NCBI GenBank assembly: GCA_021234155.1
Contig: JAJEKV010000216.1
Location: forward strand, 186,001 to 250,000
DNA length: 64,000 bases
DNA from: Isoetes taiwanensis
Lineage: Eukaryota; Streptophyta; Lycopodiopsida; Isoetales; Isoetaceae
Reading direction: 5' to 3'
The translations under genes and the position numbers were made by a program. Positions 48,361 to 60,500 of the stretch are shown piece by piece. How positions within the stretch are numbered: position 1 is the stretch's first letter; the number at the start of each line of letters is the position of its first letter. The notes under the pieces were generated by a model, which was not told the origin of the DNA, did no database searches, and saw only the letters and a program-made list of their open reading frames with translations.

Positions 48361-48789
48361 CCGCCCTTTTCATTAACATCAGTTCCTCGTTCAGAGTGAC
48401 CCTATCGGGCGTTGGAGGGTGTTACGCCAAAGCGGCGAGCACTGCGCACCGTCTATATCGAGCATTCATGGAAGCATAAGCAGGCGTACAATAACATACA
48501 ATTTTATTTAGATAACAATTGCCGACAAGGAAAAGAAAAGTACGAATAAAACCGATGTTTCATTTCATTCAAGTTGAGTACAACAACAAGTTGATTGGTA
48601 CAAGGGTTGGCATGAAGGAGGTATTATCTGATGGAAGTTTTAAAGTTCTCTTTGGCACACAACGAATAACAACAACAAAACACATAACTTGAGGGACCAA
48701 GCCTAGGGGTTCCAAAGGGGGTGCGAGGATCGAGTAGCGGACACTCTCGTCACTGACCCTAACGACATGGCGTGCCCGGGCTTGTACAA

Positions 48790-49150
48790 TTACTGGTTGG
48801 TATTCCCACGTTGGGCTAACAATGAGAAGATTGAAAAGCCCAGAGAGCATAGAAGAGTTGCCACAAGCCTCGTGCACGCTCATACTCCAATAGTCCAGTG
48901 CGGCCGACGGGGGTCAACGAGGGTCCTCAAAAGCTCTGTCCCTAAGGATGTTAACTATCTCCAACCCTTTGTCGGGATCATAGGGTTCTCCGGGTGGTGG
49001 GGTTCCATCTCATAGCCTTCATCCCATTAGGGATATTCGCCATATCTCTCGGCCATAGTCACCACTCTGGCGGCGGGATCATCCCTCGATCATGTCGGTA
49101 ATCCTCTCCTCATATTCCCAAAGGGTCTCTTCTGCAAGGCAGTTTGAAAT
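48790..49150 (-). other. E2 accessory fragment C
   Basis: Two reverse-strand frames join to give an acidic stretch (ETLWEYEERITDMIE, then MAERYGEYP, then DPDKGLEIVNILRDRAFEDP). It is of unknown family and could be a downstream part of ORF B or an N-terminal extension of gag. Confidence 0.35.
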
Positions 49151-49357
49151 GAATGTAGAGGGTTGTATAGTTTTCGTTATAGTTCAACTTCAATAACCAT
49201 CAACACATGATAGAAGGAATAATTTTCAATTGTATTCATAAAGATAGTCCTTACAATCGATGAAAAGAGAGATGTATCATATTATAAAGTAGCTAAAGAA
49301 TTTGCCAACCTAAAATTTTCTGGTCATACATAATACAAAAATCGTAGTACAATTAGT

Positions 49358-50714
49358 TTAAGAGCTAGGTCCCTCCTCTTCACTTTCGTAGGCCTAGGAG
49401 GTGGTGGTGGTAGTCGGTGTCGCAGCCAGAGTCACCCCGGGGTCTCTTGTAAAAGCTACAATGGATGCAACCTCCGGGGTGGGTAGGCAACGGCTAATGG
49501 GGCTGCCGTGGGAGCTTCATGCTCATCCGAGGGTGCAATATCGACCCAAGGCGTTAGAGCAAGATCCGTCGCCGCAGTACATAAGTAAGCGTCACGATGG
49601 GGGAGCTTCTTGTGGCCGGCGGTCTGCGAGAGGGAACGCGGAGGGCCCACCATGAAAAGGACTTGCCCGTGTCGAAAGGTACGACAAAAAGCGGGTAAGG
49701 TGGTTGCCCGATACTTTCCCTTGCGGGGTCTCCGATGTGGCCACCTCCTTATCCAAATCCATGGAAACCTCCTCTTCCTTAAGTTCTTGCTGCTCCTCCT
49801 TCACATAATGCGGGATTATGATATAAATCCTCTCCCTCGTCATCTCGACCGGAGGGAACCTCAACCATATTGATATTGCGGGCGGAGGGTCCCATAGCCG
49901 TGAAGGCATCCGGTGAGGTTTGTGAGGCGGCTCCACGCATCCGCGAAGTCGAAGGCGTGGTAGAGTCTCGGCCCGGCTCTATGGTCTCTTGGCGGAACTG
50001 GCAACGCTTTGCACCTCGGGAGGAAGCTCAATAGAATTGAAGTCGATGAAGTCATCCATGCAATACTCCGCAAGCTCGTAAAGCACATGGTCTTTACGCT
50101 TGCGTCTAAATCCGGCCACCATGTGATAAGTCCAGATAATATCATCCAGAGAAGATATTCTTGCCCTTGGTGATAAATAGCGGAAGGGCATCCGACCACG
50201 ACAAGCCTACGGCTTGTTCCGGCGGGAGGCGGACTCTTCCGCTAATTGCCTCCAGCGGGCGAAGTCGCCCATGCTTATGTGTTCGTTTTCCCCCTCCTCG
50301 GAAGATTGAGGCGGTTTGCCTTTCTCCTGAGCAAAGTTTCATCCTCGACATATTGGTCCATGAGGATGGCTAGGGCAAAGGCAACCTCAAGGTATTGCCG
50401 ACCCACGATCTTTGCACAACAGGCGGTGTTTGCCCCATCGGAGTTTCCTTTCGGCACATCGTATGCATGGGTGTCTCCCCTAGCATCTCCCAGGACCTCC
50501 CGCTCGGTCTGGTGGGGAGGGTCCCCAAGAAGGAATACAGGAGGAGCATCTCCTCCATGTAGAAGTCTAAAATCCGGTGTAATCACGGGTGCCTTTGCAT
50601 GTTAGCAAGGAGGTCAGTATTTGGCGAGCAAGGGTCGCAGCAGGTCGAAGGGACTTGCGGATCCCATTGCTCTCGATCATGGTACAAAGGCGATAGGGTT
50701 TCGGCGGCTGCCAT
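49358..50714 (-). CDS. E2 accessory ORF B, unknown protein
   Basis: Starts at a good Kozak context (GCCATGG; ATG at 50,714) with MAAAETLSPLYHDREQWDPQ. The path continues through several frames: ILMDQYVEDETLLRRKANRL (about 50,360), LDDIIWTYHMVAGFRRKRKD (about 50,145-50,090), then YELAEYCMDDFIDFNSIELP, and an acidic end (YESEEEGPSS, stop at 49,358-49,360). Length is roughly 450 codons. I recognise no family; it has helical and charged character, without a signal peptide or membrane span. Strand and position between 5' LTR and gag suggest it belongs to the element. Its GC-rich third positions differ from the AT-rich pol region. Apparent frameshifts fall near CAG/CTG-like sites. Confidence 0.45.
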
Positions 50715-50877
50715 GGCGCTAGAAAGGGAGGGAGGAAGAAGAACAAACGTAGCAGGTGAAATGAAGTTTAAAAAGTTCTTTTATTTGAGGTCGACGCCAA
50801 GCATTCTTTCATATTGAATTACGAAATAGATAAAAAAAAATACAAGATAAAAGTTTTTCTATTAAATACAAAAAAAA

Positions 50878-50900
50878 ATATATATATATATATATATATT
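50878..50900. repeat. (AT)n tract after the H3-like ORF
   Basis: About eleven AT dinucleotides preceded by A-rich runs, just downstream of the H3-like stop codon. Confidence 0.9.
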
Positions 50901-50911
50901 TACAATGCGGA

Positions 50912-51303
50912 TCAAGCATAATAGACTAAGGATGCTCCCCGAATCCTATGGGCGAGGGCTAAATCCTTAGGCATTATGGTTACCCTCTTTGCGTGGATCG
51001 CGCAAAGATTGGCGTCTAAAAAGTGCCACCAAATAGGCTTCAGCCAGACCTCTTGGAGTGCCAAAATAGCAAAAAGTCCTGGAAAGCGGAGGTCGGTCTT
51101 GAACTCTGTGCAATCTCGGACCAACCTGCGGAAGGAGCTTCCGTGTCGGAAGTTGAGTTGACCACGAAACTTCTGAATCTCGTGGAGCCCGCAGTGCGGG
51201 TTTATATGGGGTGGGGCTTCCTCTGGGGCGAGGGGGTTTGGAGGCGGCCCTCTTAGTGCGGGCGGTCTTGGCCCCAGCGATCCGGTCGGGGCGTGTCCAC
51301 CAT
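50912..51303 (-). CDS. Histone H3-like ORF inside E2
   Basis: The reverse strand reads [21 protein letters not shown] and [16 protein letters not shown], then RIRG, in the order of alpha-N, alpha-1, alpha-2, loop 2 and alpha-3 of histone H3. The last 16-residue block is almost unmistakable. Loop 1 shows no insertion, so it resembles ordinary H3 more than CENH3. The C-terminus ends ASLVYYA instead of ERA. The tail, in a shifted frame, contains [19 protein letters not shown] is kept and a Lys falls nine positions on, as in H3 K4/K9, but R8 and S10 are changed and about 14 residues precede ARTK if ATG 51,303 is used. Total length is near 130 codons (H3: 136). Two or three indels break the frame, at CAG/CTG-like sites. 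H3 pairs with H4 in nucleosomes; what this copy does is unknown. Confidence 0.8.
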
Positions 51304-51609
51304 TAGCGCCGCCGATTGGAGCTTCGCATTCTTACCAAAAGCACCGGCGGTCCGTAACTTATCCTTGTATTGGTACCCCGATCTTGGGCTAAACCCTTCC
51401 TCGGTTTAGCGGTCACATGCTCGTGTGGGTTGGGCCCGACCGCTTCGGATCCCCGTCCCCCGTGGGTTAGATTGCAGTCTTACTGGCGAGCCTTCTTCTC
51501 CCTTCGAGCCTCTCTATTCTTCCGGTACTCGGGCTCTCCTCGAATCTTCTTGAATCGAAGCGGGTGTTAGGCGCTTGCGAAAAGTTGACATAATGCCGGT
51601 GTTGGGTGT

Positions 51610-52165
51610 TGGTTCATATCAATACGGATCGTTGTCGTAATCCGACCGATATCGGATCGGGGCTCCCCACATGAAGCTCTGAGAGCCTTCATGCCATTCG
51701 TACGGGGGAACCTCAATTTCCCTGCCATCTATGACGCCAAAGCCGTCCCCTAAATACCGGTACTCCCTGCCACGAGTAGCTGTATCTGCTCACTCTACCT
51801 CCCGATGGTCATCCTCCCTGGCGAAGGCCCTAATGCGATCAGCTTCTGCCCTGATATCCTCCTCCTCGGTATGGCCCTCTTGCTCGGGAGGATAGAACTT
51901 AATCAGCATCATAACCATGTCAGGTTGCTCGACAAGGGTGTAAGAAAGCTGACGAAGGTTCAGCCGGATCAGGAATGGCTCCGAGAAGTGATAGATAGGA
52001 TAGGGAATCCTATCATTATTCTCAAAAGCGGTTCACCAACTCATCGGAAGGATGTCGATGAAGGCCGATTCGGTAGCCATGTGCGGGCAATCAAGGCATA
52101 GATCTGCACTATGCTTAAGGTCTTTGGGTCTATGGTACTCTTGGTATTAGCCATAAGCGTGATGG
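51610..52165 (-). CDS. E2 accessory ORF A, unknown protein
   Basis: Starts MANTKSTIDPKTLSIVQIYA (ATG near 52,153). After a frame change near 52,060 it continues through IPYPIYHFSEPFLIRLNLRQ and VEQPDMVMMLIKFYPPEQEG, then the acidic stretch EEEDIRAEADRIRAFARED and an aromatic-rich end (GREYRYLGDGFGVIDGREIE). About 180 codons. No family recognised. It lies upstream of the H3-like ORF on the same strand. An independent captured gene or an element accessory protein are both possible. Confidence 0.45.
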
Positions 52166-52905
52166 TACTAAGGTCTATGGAGTCGAGGCGGTGAGGCGCC
52201 TTGAAAAGAGGCGGCAAAGAGGGCGCTAGGGGTTCGCAAGGCACAAAGGGCGGAAGAGGAGGATCAGTGTCTGGTGGCGATATGGCCCGTGATCCTCTGG
52301 CGGTCCGGCGACAAAGCGAAATAAGACAACTAAAAGAAATTTGAGCGGCCAATTAACTTTTTGAAATTTTTTTAAAATTTTCCTTATTAACTTTTAATTT
52401 CATTATTATTAATTAATTATATGGCTTAAAATACATGGCATGCGGTCGAGCGCCCCGGCTGCGTTATCGTGCTCCGCTTCGACCAGGGGGTCGCCAAAAG
52501 CAAGCGGCGCCCGAGTTGACTGGCCGGGCGGCGTTGACTCTGTCGGTCACGATTCGGGCGCCATTTGCATTTCGGCTCTTCCACCATGGACTGCAAGGCG
52601 ATAAAAGCAAGCGCCGCCGGATTGGTTTTCGGGCCTGCCCTTGACCGTTTTTCGCTGAGACGCGTCTATTCTAGGGTAATTTGAGTGCGCCCGATCCAAT
52701 GGAACCACTTCCTCCGTCATCTGAGCTACCCATTGACATTTACAACTCCTCCAATCTTGGGCCCTCCGGTCGCCCTATCTTATATTATAATGTTGTGTAA
52801 TGGACCGCACCCTAAATCGGACGGTCGAGGATTTGATTGACCAATGGTGGAGATGATGTGTGCGTGTCTTCAACTAAAATTTCATCTTGACTATGGCTTC
52901 AATAT
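52166..52905. other. E2 leader segment between purine tract and ORF A
   Basis: Contains a GC-rich stretch (52,440-52,650) and an AT-rich run (52,350-52,435). It could contain a promoter for the ORF A-H3-ORF B group, but no motif can be assigned. Confidence 0.35.
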
Positions 52906-54746
52906 GAAAGGGAAAAGGAAAAGGAAAAAGGAAAAGGAAAAGGAAAAGGAAAAACGAAAAGGGAAAAGGGAAAAGGGAAGGGAAGGGGAAGGGAAAAGAA
53001 AAACGATGAAAGGGAAAAGGGAAAAGGAAAACGGAAAAGGGAAGGGAAAAGGAAAAACGATGAAAGGGAAAAGGGAAAACGATGAAAGGGAAAAGGGAAA
53101 AGGAAAAGGGGAAGGGAAAAGGAAAAAAGATGAAAGGGAAAAGGGAAAACGGAAAATGGAAAACGGAAACGGAAAAGGGAAAAGGGAAAAGGGAAAAGGG
53201 AAAAGGGAAAAGGAAAAGGGACGGGAAAAGGAAAACGATGAAAGGAAAAGGAAAAAGGAAACGGAAAAGGGAAGGGAAAAGGAAAATGATGAAAGGGAAA
53301 AGGAAAAGGAAAAGGGAAAAGGGAAAAGGAAAAGGGAAAAGGAAAACGATGAAAGGGAAAAAAGGAAAAGGAAAAAGGGAAAAGGAAAAAAGAAAAAACG
53401 ATGAAAGGGAAAAAGGGAAAAGGAAGAGGGAAGGGAAAAGGAAAAACGATGAAAGGGAAAAGGAAGAGGGGAAGGGAAAAGAAAAACGATGAAAGGGAAA
53501 AAAGGGAAAAGGGAAAAGGAAGAGGGGAAGGGAAAAGGAAAAACGATGAAAGGGAAAAGGGAAAAGGGAAAAGGGAAAAGGAATAAAAGAAAGGTAAGAG
53601 GAAAAAGGAAAGAGAAGGAGAAAAGGAAAATGGAAAGATAAAAGAAAATAGAAAAAGGAATAGAATAGGCGAGGGGGAAAGGGAACGGAAAAAGAGCACC
53701 GCGAGAAGGGTAAGAAGTAAAGGTGAGAAAAGGAGAAAAAGGTAAGGGAAAATAAGAAAAGGTTGCAAAGTCTATGGAAAAAGAAAAGTAAAAAGGAAAA
53801 GAGAGGGGGAAAAGGGAAAAAGAGAACTTGGGAAAAGGGAACGAGAAAAAGAGAAAAAAGGAAAGGGCGTGAAAAAAAGGGAAAAGAGAAAGGGTGAAGA
53901 AAGAGAAAAAGGAAAGCAAAAAGAGCATCGAGAAAAAGGAAGAGGGAAAGGATGGAAAAATGAGGAAAAAGGTGGGGGAAATTAGAATAGACAAAGGGTA
54001 GGGAGCAAGGAATAGGAAAAGAGGAAGGAGAAAAGGGCACGAGAAAAAAGGGAAGAGGGAAAGGGTGAGGAAATAGAAAAAAGAAAGGGAAAAAGAGTAT
54101 GGAAAGGGAAAAGAAAAAAGAAACAAGAAAGGAGAAAGTGGAAAGGGGAAAAAGGGGAAGAAGATGGGGAAAGAAGGAAAAAGGGTACATAAAAAAGGTT
54201 GAGAAAAGGGAATGGAAAGAGGCATATGAAAAGCGAAAGGGAACGGGAAAGGGAAAATGTAAAGGAAGGGGAAAGAGAAAGGAAAGGGAAAAAGGGAACA
54301 CACAAAGCAAAAGGGTGGGGAAAGTATGAAAAGGGAATGGAAAGTTGAAAGGAAAAGGGAAGCGGAAAAAGGAGAAGGGAAAGCAAAAAGAGCATGAGGA
54401 AAAGAGGAGAGAGAAATGGGAAAAGAGATGGGGAAAAGGGCACGTGATCAAGAGGAAGAGGGTGGGGAAAGGAAGAAAAGGGCACATGAAAAGGTAAGCA
54501 AAAGAGAACGAAAAATGCATGAGAAACGGGAAAGAGAAAAGGAAAAGGAAAAGGAAGAGGAAGGGGAAAAGGAAAGGGAAAGAGAGTAGTGGAAAAATGG
54601 GAAGAGCGGGGGAAAAATAAAAAGGAAGGGAAAAAGTCGACAAGAAAAAGAGAAAGAAAAAAAAGGGGAAGGGAAAGGGAAGGCAAAGGGAGGGAGAACG
54701 GGGTTAGAAAAAAAAAGGGAGAATAAAAAAAGAAAGAAATTAAAGG
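52906..54746. repeat. 1.84-kb purine-only low-complexity tract
   Basis: The plus strand is almost purely A and G. From 52,906 to about 53,590 it is organised in units of roughly 50 bases containing CGATGAAAGGGAAAAGG, with spacings mostly 42-61; from 53,590 to 54,746 it is irregular. Long Pro/Phe/Ser frames on the reverse strand are artefacts of this composition. It lies inside E2 just after the 5' LTR, so in element RNA it is pyrimidine-rich. Confidence 0.93.
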
Positions 54747-54926
54747 TTCCTAATTTATGCCCCAAAGAAGGTGGGCCGGGTACCATTACTAGTAACTTCC
54801 TAATTTAACCTAAACACGAACCAAACATCAAAGAGGACCGACAACACATCAACTTAGCCTCTTCCTAACTACCGCATTTATGCGTTAGTGTTTGGTTAGT
54901 GCTATGATTTCGAGCACCAAATCACC
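54747..54926 (-). other. E2 5' leader
   Basis: Non-coding sequence between the candidate primer site and the purine tract. Confidence 0.5.
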
Positions 54927-54939
54927 GCCTCGATACTCA
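54927..54939 (-). promoter_or_regulatory. E2 candidate primer-binding site
   Basis: On the reverse strand TGAGTATCGAGGC lies next to the LTR end, close to the tRNA-iMet complement TGGTATCAGAGC; the mismatch falls at a CAG. Its position is right but the match is imperfect. Confidence 0.45.
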
Positions 54940-56306
54940 CCGCGGACGCCCTGTAATATATACGACCCCCGGCCGATACATTGGGGACTTTCCCCAAGGC
55001 TTACCATCGCGCCATGAGCAGGTGGCCCTCCATCTAACCCGGACCATCTACGAGACGCCAGTGAAGGACACGGAGGGGTCATTCGCCCACGCCGATGGGC
55101 GCCTACGCCGCTGAAGCATGAATACAAGGGTTAGCACATAAAGATAAATCACATATAAATAACCACCACGATGGGTGGCACATCCATCCAAACACCAACG
55201 GCCAAGAATATGCATCTAAGACTAAGAAAACACCCAAAACCCGTGTTCTACCCCTGTTCGGACTCTAGTGGTCGAGCGGACCGATCGCTGGGTCTCGTGG
55301 AGATCGGCAGACCAATCTTGGCATGGCGCTGGCTGGCATAGAACATCGGCCGTGGTTGTTCACTCCATCCGCCCCCCTGTGCACACTTTGCGATGGGTCG
55401 ATTCACGCTTATGGCTTCGCTTATAGCCTTCCTGAGACGCTGTGCTCTAGGGATCACCCTTGAGTCTACTCCGTGTTCATGACATTACCCGATGAGGCAG
55501 GTCGGGAGGCGCCCCCCTTCCCGTGATCACAAGGTGTCGTGGGTGAGCTAGAGAATACGTGCCGCATCAGCGACCCCCCTCGCATCCGCATCCGACTTAC
55601 TCACCCTAATTCTACTCAGTGCATGGTGCCCCATACGGTCACACCACTACACCCGGAGTGGAGGACCCATACCCGCCCTCCACGGGACCGACTATCGCCT
55701 AGCCCTTTGTCAGAGGGAGTCTCGTGAGCCTTTTATGCTCGTGGCAAGACCCCACCCCCTACTTCACCATCAAGGCCCCTTGTCTGCGGTGCTAAGCCGC
55801 ACTATAGCGCTCTATGACCCGGTGGGCTCTTGTGCATGTGCCAAAAACTAGTAGGGCATTTAAGGAAGTACTAGGAGCATTCTATACTTGAGCTGTGAGG
55901 CCTCTACCCCCCTTTTAACTCCACATTTACTAGAAATTCTTGAACTAACTCATAGAGACATCGACCATTCCATAATGAGCATCATTCGTGAATTGAACAA
56001 TATTCCTAGTTACCAAAGAAGGGTTAATCCAACCAAAGCTAGTCGACAAGAACACCAAAGTATTATTCTACAAATTGCAAATTAAACTACCATCGACGGT
56101 GTTTCTGGCCAGAGCCGTTGTCAAGGGGTGCCTCCATAGTGCAGCATCTTTGGGGTGGCAAAGAATCTGCTAAAGGGTGTCTTGGCGATTGGCGAGGTTC
56201 GGCAACTGGGCCCCGAGCGCTTAGCCGCCTCAGTCTTGGTTGGGTCGAAATTGGGGTGAGATGGGGTGGCGTTTGTCACTTGGTGGCTTGGTTTAGAAAC
56301 CCCATA
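54940..56306 (-). repeat. E2 5' LTR, larger part
   Basis: Aligns with 41,586-42,955 of the other LTR, ending at AGAAACCCCATA where the nested element starts. The remainder is at 61,058-61,269. Confidence 0.87.
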
Positions 56307-58349
56307 CCCGGGGTTCACCTCTATGTAAAGGGGATATGGCATGTTCCGGTCGTGGGAGAAACCCCTCCAGATATGGCTCGCCCCCATAGAAACCCCTAAT
56401 GTATATTCCGATGTTGGTGAAAAATAATACCGATTCCATACTTTTTACGCCTAGTCCAATCCCCATTGACCCTACCCTTAACCGTATTTTTACGTCAAGT
56501 ATATCACTAATGTAGCCTACCCTCTACCTTTTTACATTCAACCTCCAAATTTTGCAAGCGCCACAAGGTTGGTTGCATACCAATGCTAAATTCATATTAG
56601 TTGAACTAAGGTCCAATTGCTAAAACCATAGTTCTACCCCCGGGTCTTATCTAGCAAAACCTTTACTCCAAACACTAAACCTCGTTAGAGCTTGAGAATG
56701 AGTCTACCCTAGCGTTACCCAGGCCCCGACCCTTAATCCTAGTGAATGCAAATGTAGGTTCCTTCCGGATTCTTCAAAGGCAGACAAAGAATGAAGGGGA
56801 CTACGATAATAGACCCAAACAGACCAAACAGCTTCAAGAAAACTTAGAAAGGTTAAGTGCATATTTTATTATACCGTATGACTATGTACTCTTGGGTTCT
56901 ACAAGAATAGCAAAGAATGAAGGGGACTAAATCATTAGGCTTTACTACCCAGAGAAGGAGTGCAAGAGCTAAAACAAGATTTTAAGATTTTAACATGGAG
57001 TGATAAAGCCAAGCAATCAATGAAGAGATTGAATGTTCAGTCCCAAGCAAAGATACACTTGTCCAAACCCTCCACGCTCATGAAACGAAAGCACCATGTA
57101 GTAGTTAAATACTTCTAAGTTTATGCAAAAGAACTAAGAGATCTAATAGAAATAGATAGCAATGTGATTAAAGTCGTGTGAAAAGACATCTCTATAAATG
57201 TCCAGCTTTTAGATTCAATACACTCGATCTATTTTCACAAACAACCATTATGGTGTGGCTATGTACAAACTTTGGGCAGAGGTCAACATTCTTACTTATT
57301 TACAAATCAAACTTTCCCTTTGTCATGATGAATATGGCCACTCAAAATCAGCCATATTCATTATTAAAGCCAAGTGACCTCTTTACTATGAGTGTGCAAA
57401 TCCATAATGCATACACCTTTATGACATGACATTATGTTCCGTATAGCCGTAGATAACATTTTTCATATTAAGAGCAAAAGATATGTTGTTAAATCACTTG
57501 GCAAATATAAGGACAAGTGTCACAAGCTCCTAAGATCCAAAGGCAAGTTCGCACCAGTTTTGAAAGGCAAATAAGTCGTGAAATGTCTATAGAACACAAA
57601 TGCTAAAAAGATGCAGATAAGCACTTGATCTTTTCTAAAAAACATATATTTCCTGTCATATAGCCAGCAGTTTTTACGACATTATTATAGGCAGCCTTTT
57701 AAGATCTCAAAATAGTCATCAGCTTGGAAAAACCATCCAGAGTGGGGTCTGCTATCTAGATAAAGCCGTAAGCGATACCCAAAATTTCCAAGATAAAGCA
57801 CAATTGTCACATTATGTTTCAAAATAAAAGAAGATAGTAAAGTTTGAGAAAAACTCCCGTGATAAGTCTCATTTTGTATTCAGAGAACCAAAGTACATCT
57901 TGCACTTAAACATTTTAAACACACCGCAAATCAAACCGGACATCGTTAGCTTTGATAAGGGTAAGCATGGAGCAACTAGCGTGTAAGTGGTAAGAGAAAC
58001 TCGCTTTTTATCCGTTTCCTAGTCAGATTCAAACTGCACAAAGCATTTATGAATATGGATAATGGATATGTTAGCAAGACCGTTAATCACTTCCAATTTT
58101 TATCATAAGCATAGAAAGATAATCACGATGTTGGTTAACCCGCATACGTCCACATCTGCATTTTTAAGAAGACGATTCATAAACGCACAATAAAGAGGCC
58201 AAGCCGCATGTACATCAGGACTAGTAGATGCATGTGCATGTTCCTTACAAGATTCAATTACTCGACGAGTTTCCCTCATAAATAATGGCCGGAGAGATTA
58301 GCGGACATGGAAAAACAGATTTTGGAAAAGCATCAAGCACGATTTATAA

Positions 58350-60500
58350 AATCCTTATGCAAACCAAGTACATGAAGACCAGTGGATGCATGTGCTTGTA
58401 TCTGGGAAGATTAAAGCATATGGACACAAAGTTTTCCTCATAAATACTAACCGTGATAGATAAACATTCATGGAAAAGCAGTTCTGGAAAAGCATGAAGC
58501 AGGAATTACAAAGTATGAAGTAAAACCCGCACATCTTTGTTCTAAAGGCCAAATCCTTATGCAGACATGTTATGAAGAATAAGAACAACTCTAAGATCAT
58601 AAAACCGGACTGCAGCCCATTCTCAAGAAGAAAAACAATATTTCTACAAAATATTGAAATAATAAAATGCTAAATTCCTCAAATGACTTTGCTCACGATA
58701 TTCCCGAATTTACGCCCATGCAAGATTAAGCTCTTTCAAACATAATAAAACTTTCTTTGATAGCCTTCCGTGCTTGTATAGTCTCCCCTAATCACCGCCA
58801 CCACTAAACTTCTTCAAGTTCCCGTGGTATGCCCCAAGTGCACAAAATTAAAAGATAGCAAGACATTACATGCCAAGCAACATAAGGTCTATACACCGAC
58901 CTCCACATCCATACTTATTGGGGTTGGAACATCACGGGAAGTACTTTAATATAAGGAGCCCACCGGACAGATTCCCAAGAGCTCGACATCAAAACTAACC
59001 CGAGTCGGACCAACCAGAGCGTAAAGAACTACTGAATCAGTATGTACCTCTCCTGAAGAACCGAGCTGCAGCCATGTCCCAACTGTCGCTATATTGTTAC
59101 TTGCTTCATTTTTATCAAATAGACCCGCATGCATCTACGAAGATAACATAAAAAGCTTCGCAATCATTTTCTCAAATAAAATATGAGAAGATAACAAATA
59201 AAGCCGGATAAAACTCACCGATATCGCGGCAAAGAATTTCACCTTCTTCTATGTTCTCTATGACGCACACCACGTACTAGGCTTCCGTTTCCATGAGAAA
59301 CATCATGATCATAACCTATAAGATAAATAATTGGACCTCATAACCAAGTATGACTTGGAAAAGAAACCATACCTCTCGAATTACTTCCACCCCGTATTTA
59401 TCTGTATCAGACGAACGCCCATCCCGGTCGAAAGTTACCACTCTCCCCTCTCCTATTACTAAGAAGTTGGGCGAGAAACAAGATGCATCGAGCTTTTCTT
59501 GAAGCTCGACATCGCATCGCAAGGTTGTCATTATAACTTTGCACCTCATTTTGCCATCGGCTGTGTTGGGCACAATGGCTCCCATCATCTTTGCTTAAAG
59601 CCTTCCCAATCTGGCCTTTCAACAAGAGAAGATCTTCTTTTTAAATCTGTTGGAGTAAGATTTGAGCGTAAAAAATATCCGTGCTTGAATAACCGATGAC
59701 ACAAAATCAAAGGCTTGAGAGAAGTCTAAATGGCCCTTCAACAAGAGAAGATTGATTGACAAGCTTTGCTCCCCTATAGATTTTAAGATTCTTTCCCACA
59801 TAGTACCATCTTTGCTAACAAAATCCAAGGGAGTTATCTCGATTTGAGGTAATCATTAACTCCCTAGCATATGATAAAGTTGCAAGAATACAGATCATGT
59901 AACGGGATTGACAAATATATTTTCAGACTTCCCACGGGATTGACAAATATATTTGTCCCCTTGCCAACTTCACTTTCTACGGTAACAGCCTAAGTGATGC
60001 ATTTGGCACGCTCTAGAACCACTAAAATCACAAATTTTTCAGCTAAAACTAGTTAGTAACGACACAAGGTTTCTACTAGAAATGGGCCAGAATTGAATAT
60101 GCCCTTTCATGTTTGCATTAGAATTTCCTTACCAAATTAAACACTTTGATATTGATAACCCCAAAATTCATACAAATACTACTAATAGTGAGTTGGTGGA
60201 TTACCTTCCATTCTCGGTTCCTTTCACGATAAGGATTTATAAAATCCTTATGCGACCAAGTACATGAAGACCAGTGGATGCATGTGCTTGTATCCTGGAA
60301 GATTAAAGCATATGGACACAAAGTTTTCCTCATAAATACTAACTGATAGATAAACATTCATGGAAAAACAGCCGAAAAGCACGAAGCATGAATTACAAAG
60401 TATGAAGTAAAACCGCACATCTTTGTTCTAAAGGCCGTAAATCCTTATGCATATGTTATGAAGAATAAGAACAACTCTAAGATCATAAAACCGCACGTAA
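58350..60500. repeat. Internal direct repeat of the nested element
   Basis: 58,350-58,620 and 60,240-60,500 share GAAGACCAGTGGATGCATGT and the following 230 or so bases, with small indels. Confidence 0.85.
58946..59588 (-). pseudogene. Exon fragments, possibly FKBP-type
   Basis: Two reverse-strand open blocks inside the nested element. Upstream, 59,588-59,345 includes EKLDASCFSPNFLVIGEGRV and ends at a plausible GT donor. Downstream, 59,134-58,946 includes RVSFDVELLGI. In FKBP domains an F-x-IGEG-x-V strand is followed later by a V-x-FDVELL strand, the same order and strand as here. The intervening domain sequence is not recognisable, so the assignment is tentative. If right, the element has picked up part of a host gene. 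Confidence 0.25.

Noticed and set aside
50912..51303. Calling the H3-like ORF a centromeric CENH3
   Set aside because: CENH3 usually has a longer loop 1 and diverged alpha-2; here FKTDLRF and the alpha-2/alpha-3 block are close to ordinary H3.
52874..54643. 589-codon reverse-strand ORF rich in Phe, Pro, Ser and Leu
   Set aside because: It is the translation of a pure pyrimidine tract that cannot contain stop codons; all overlapping frames are equally long and repetitive.
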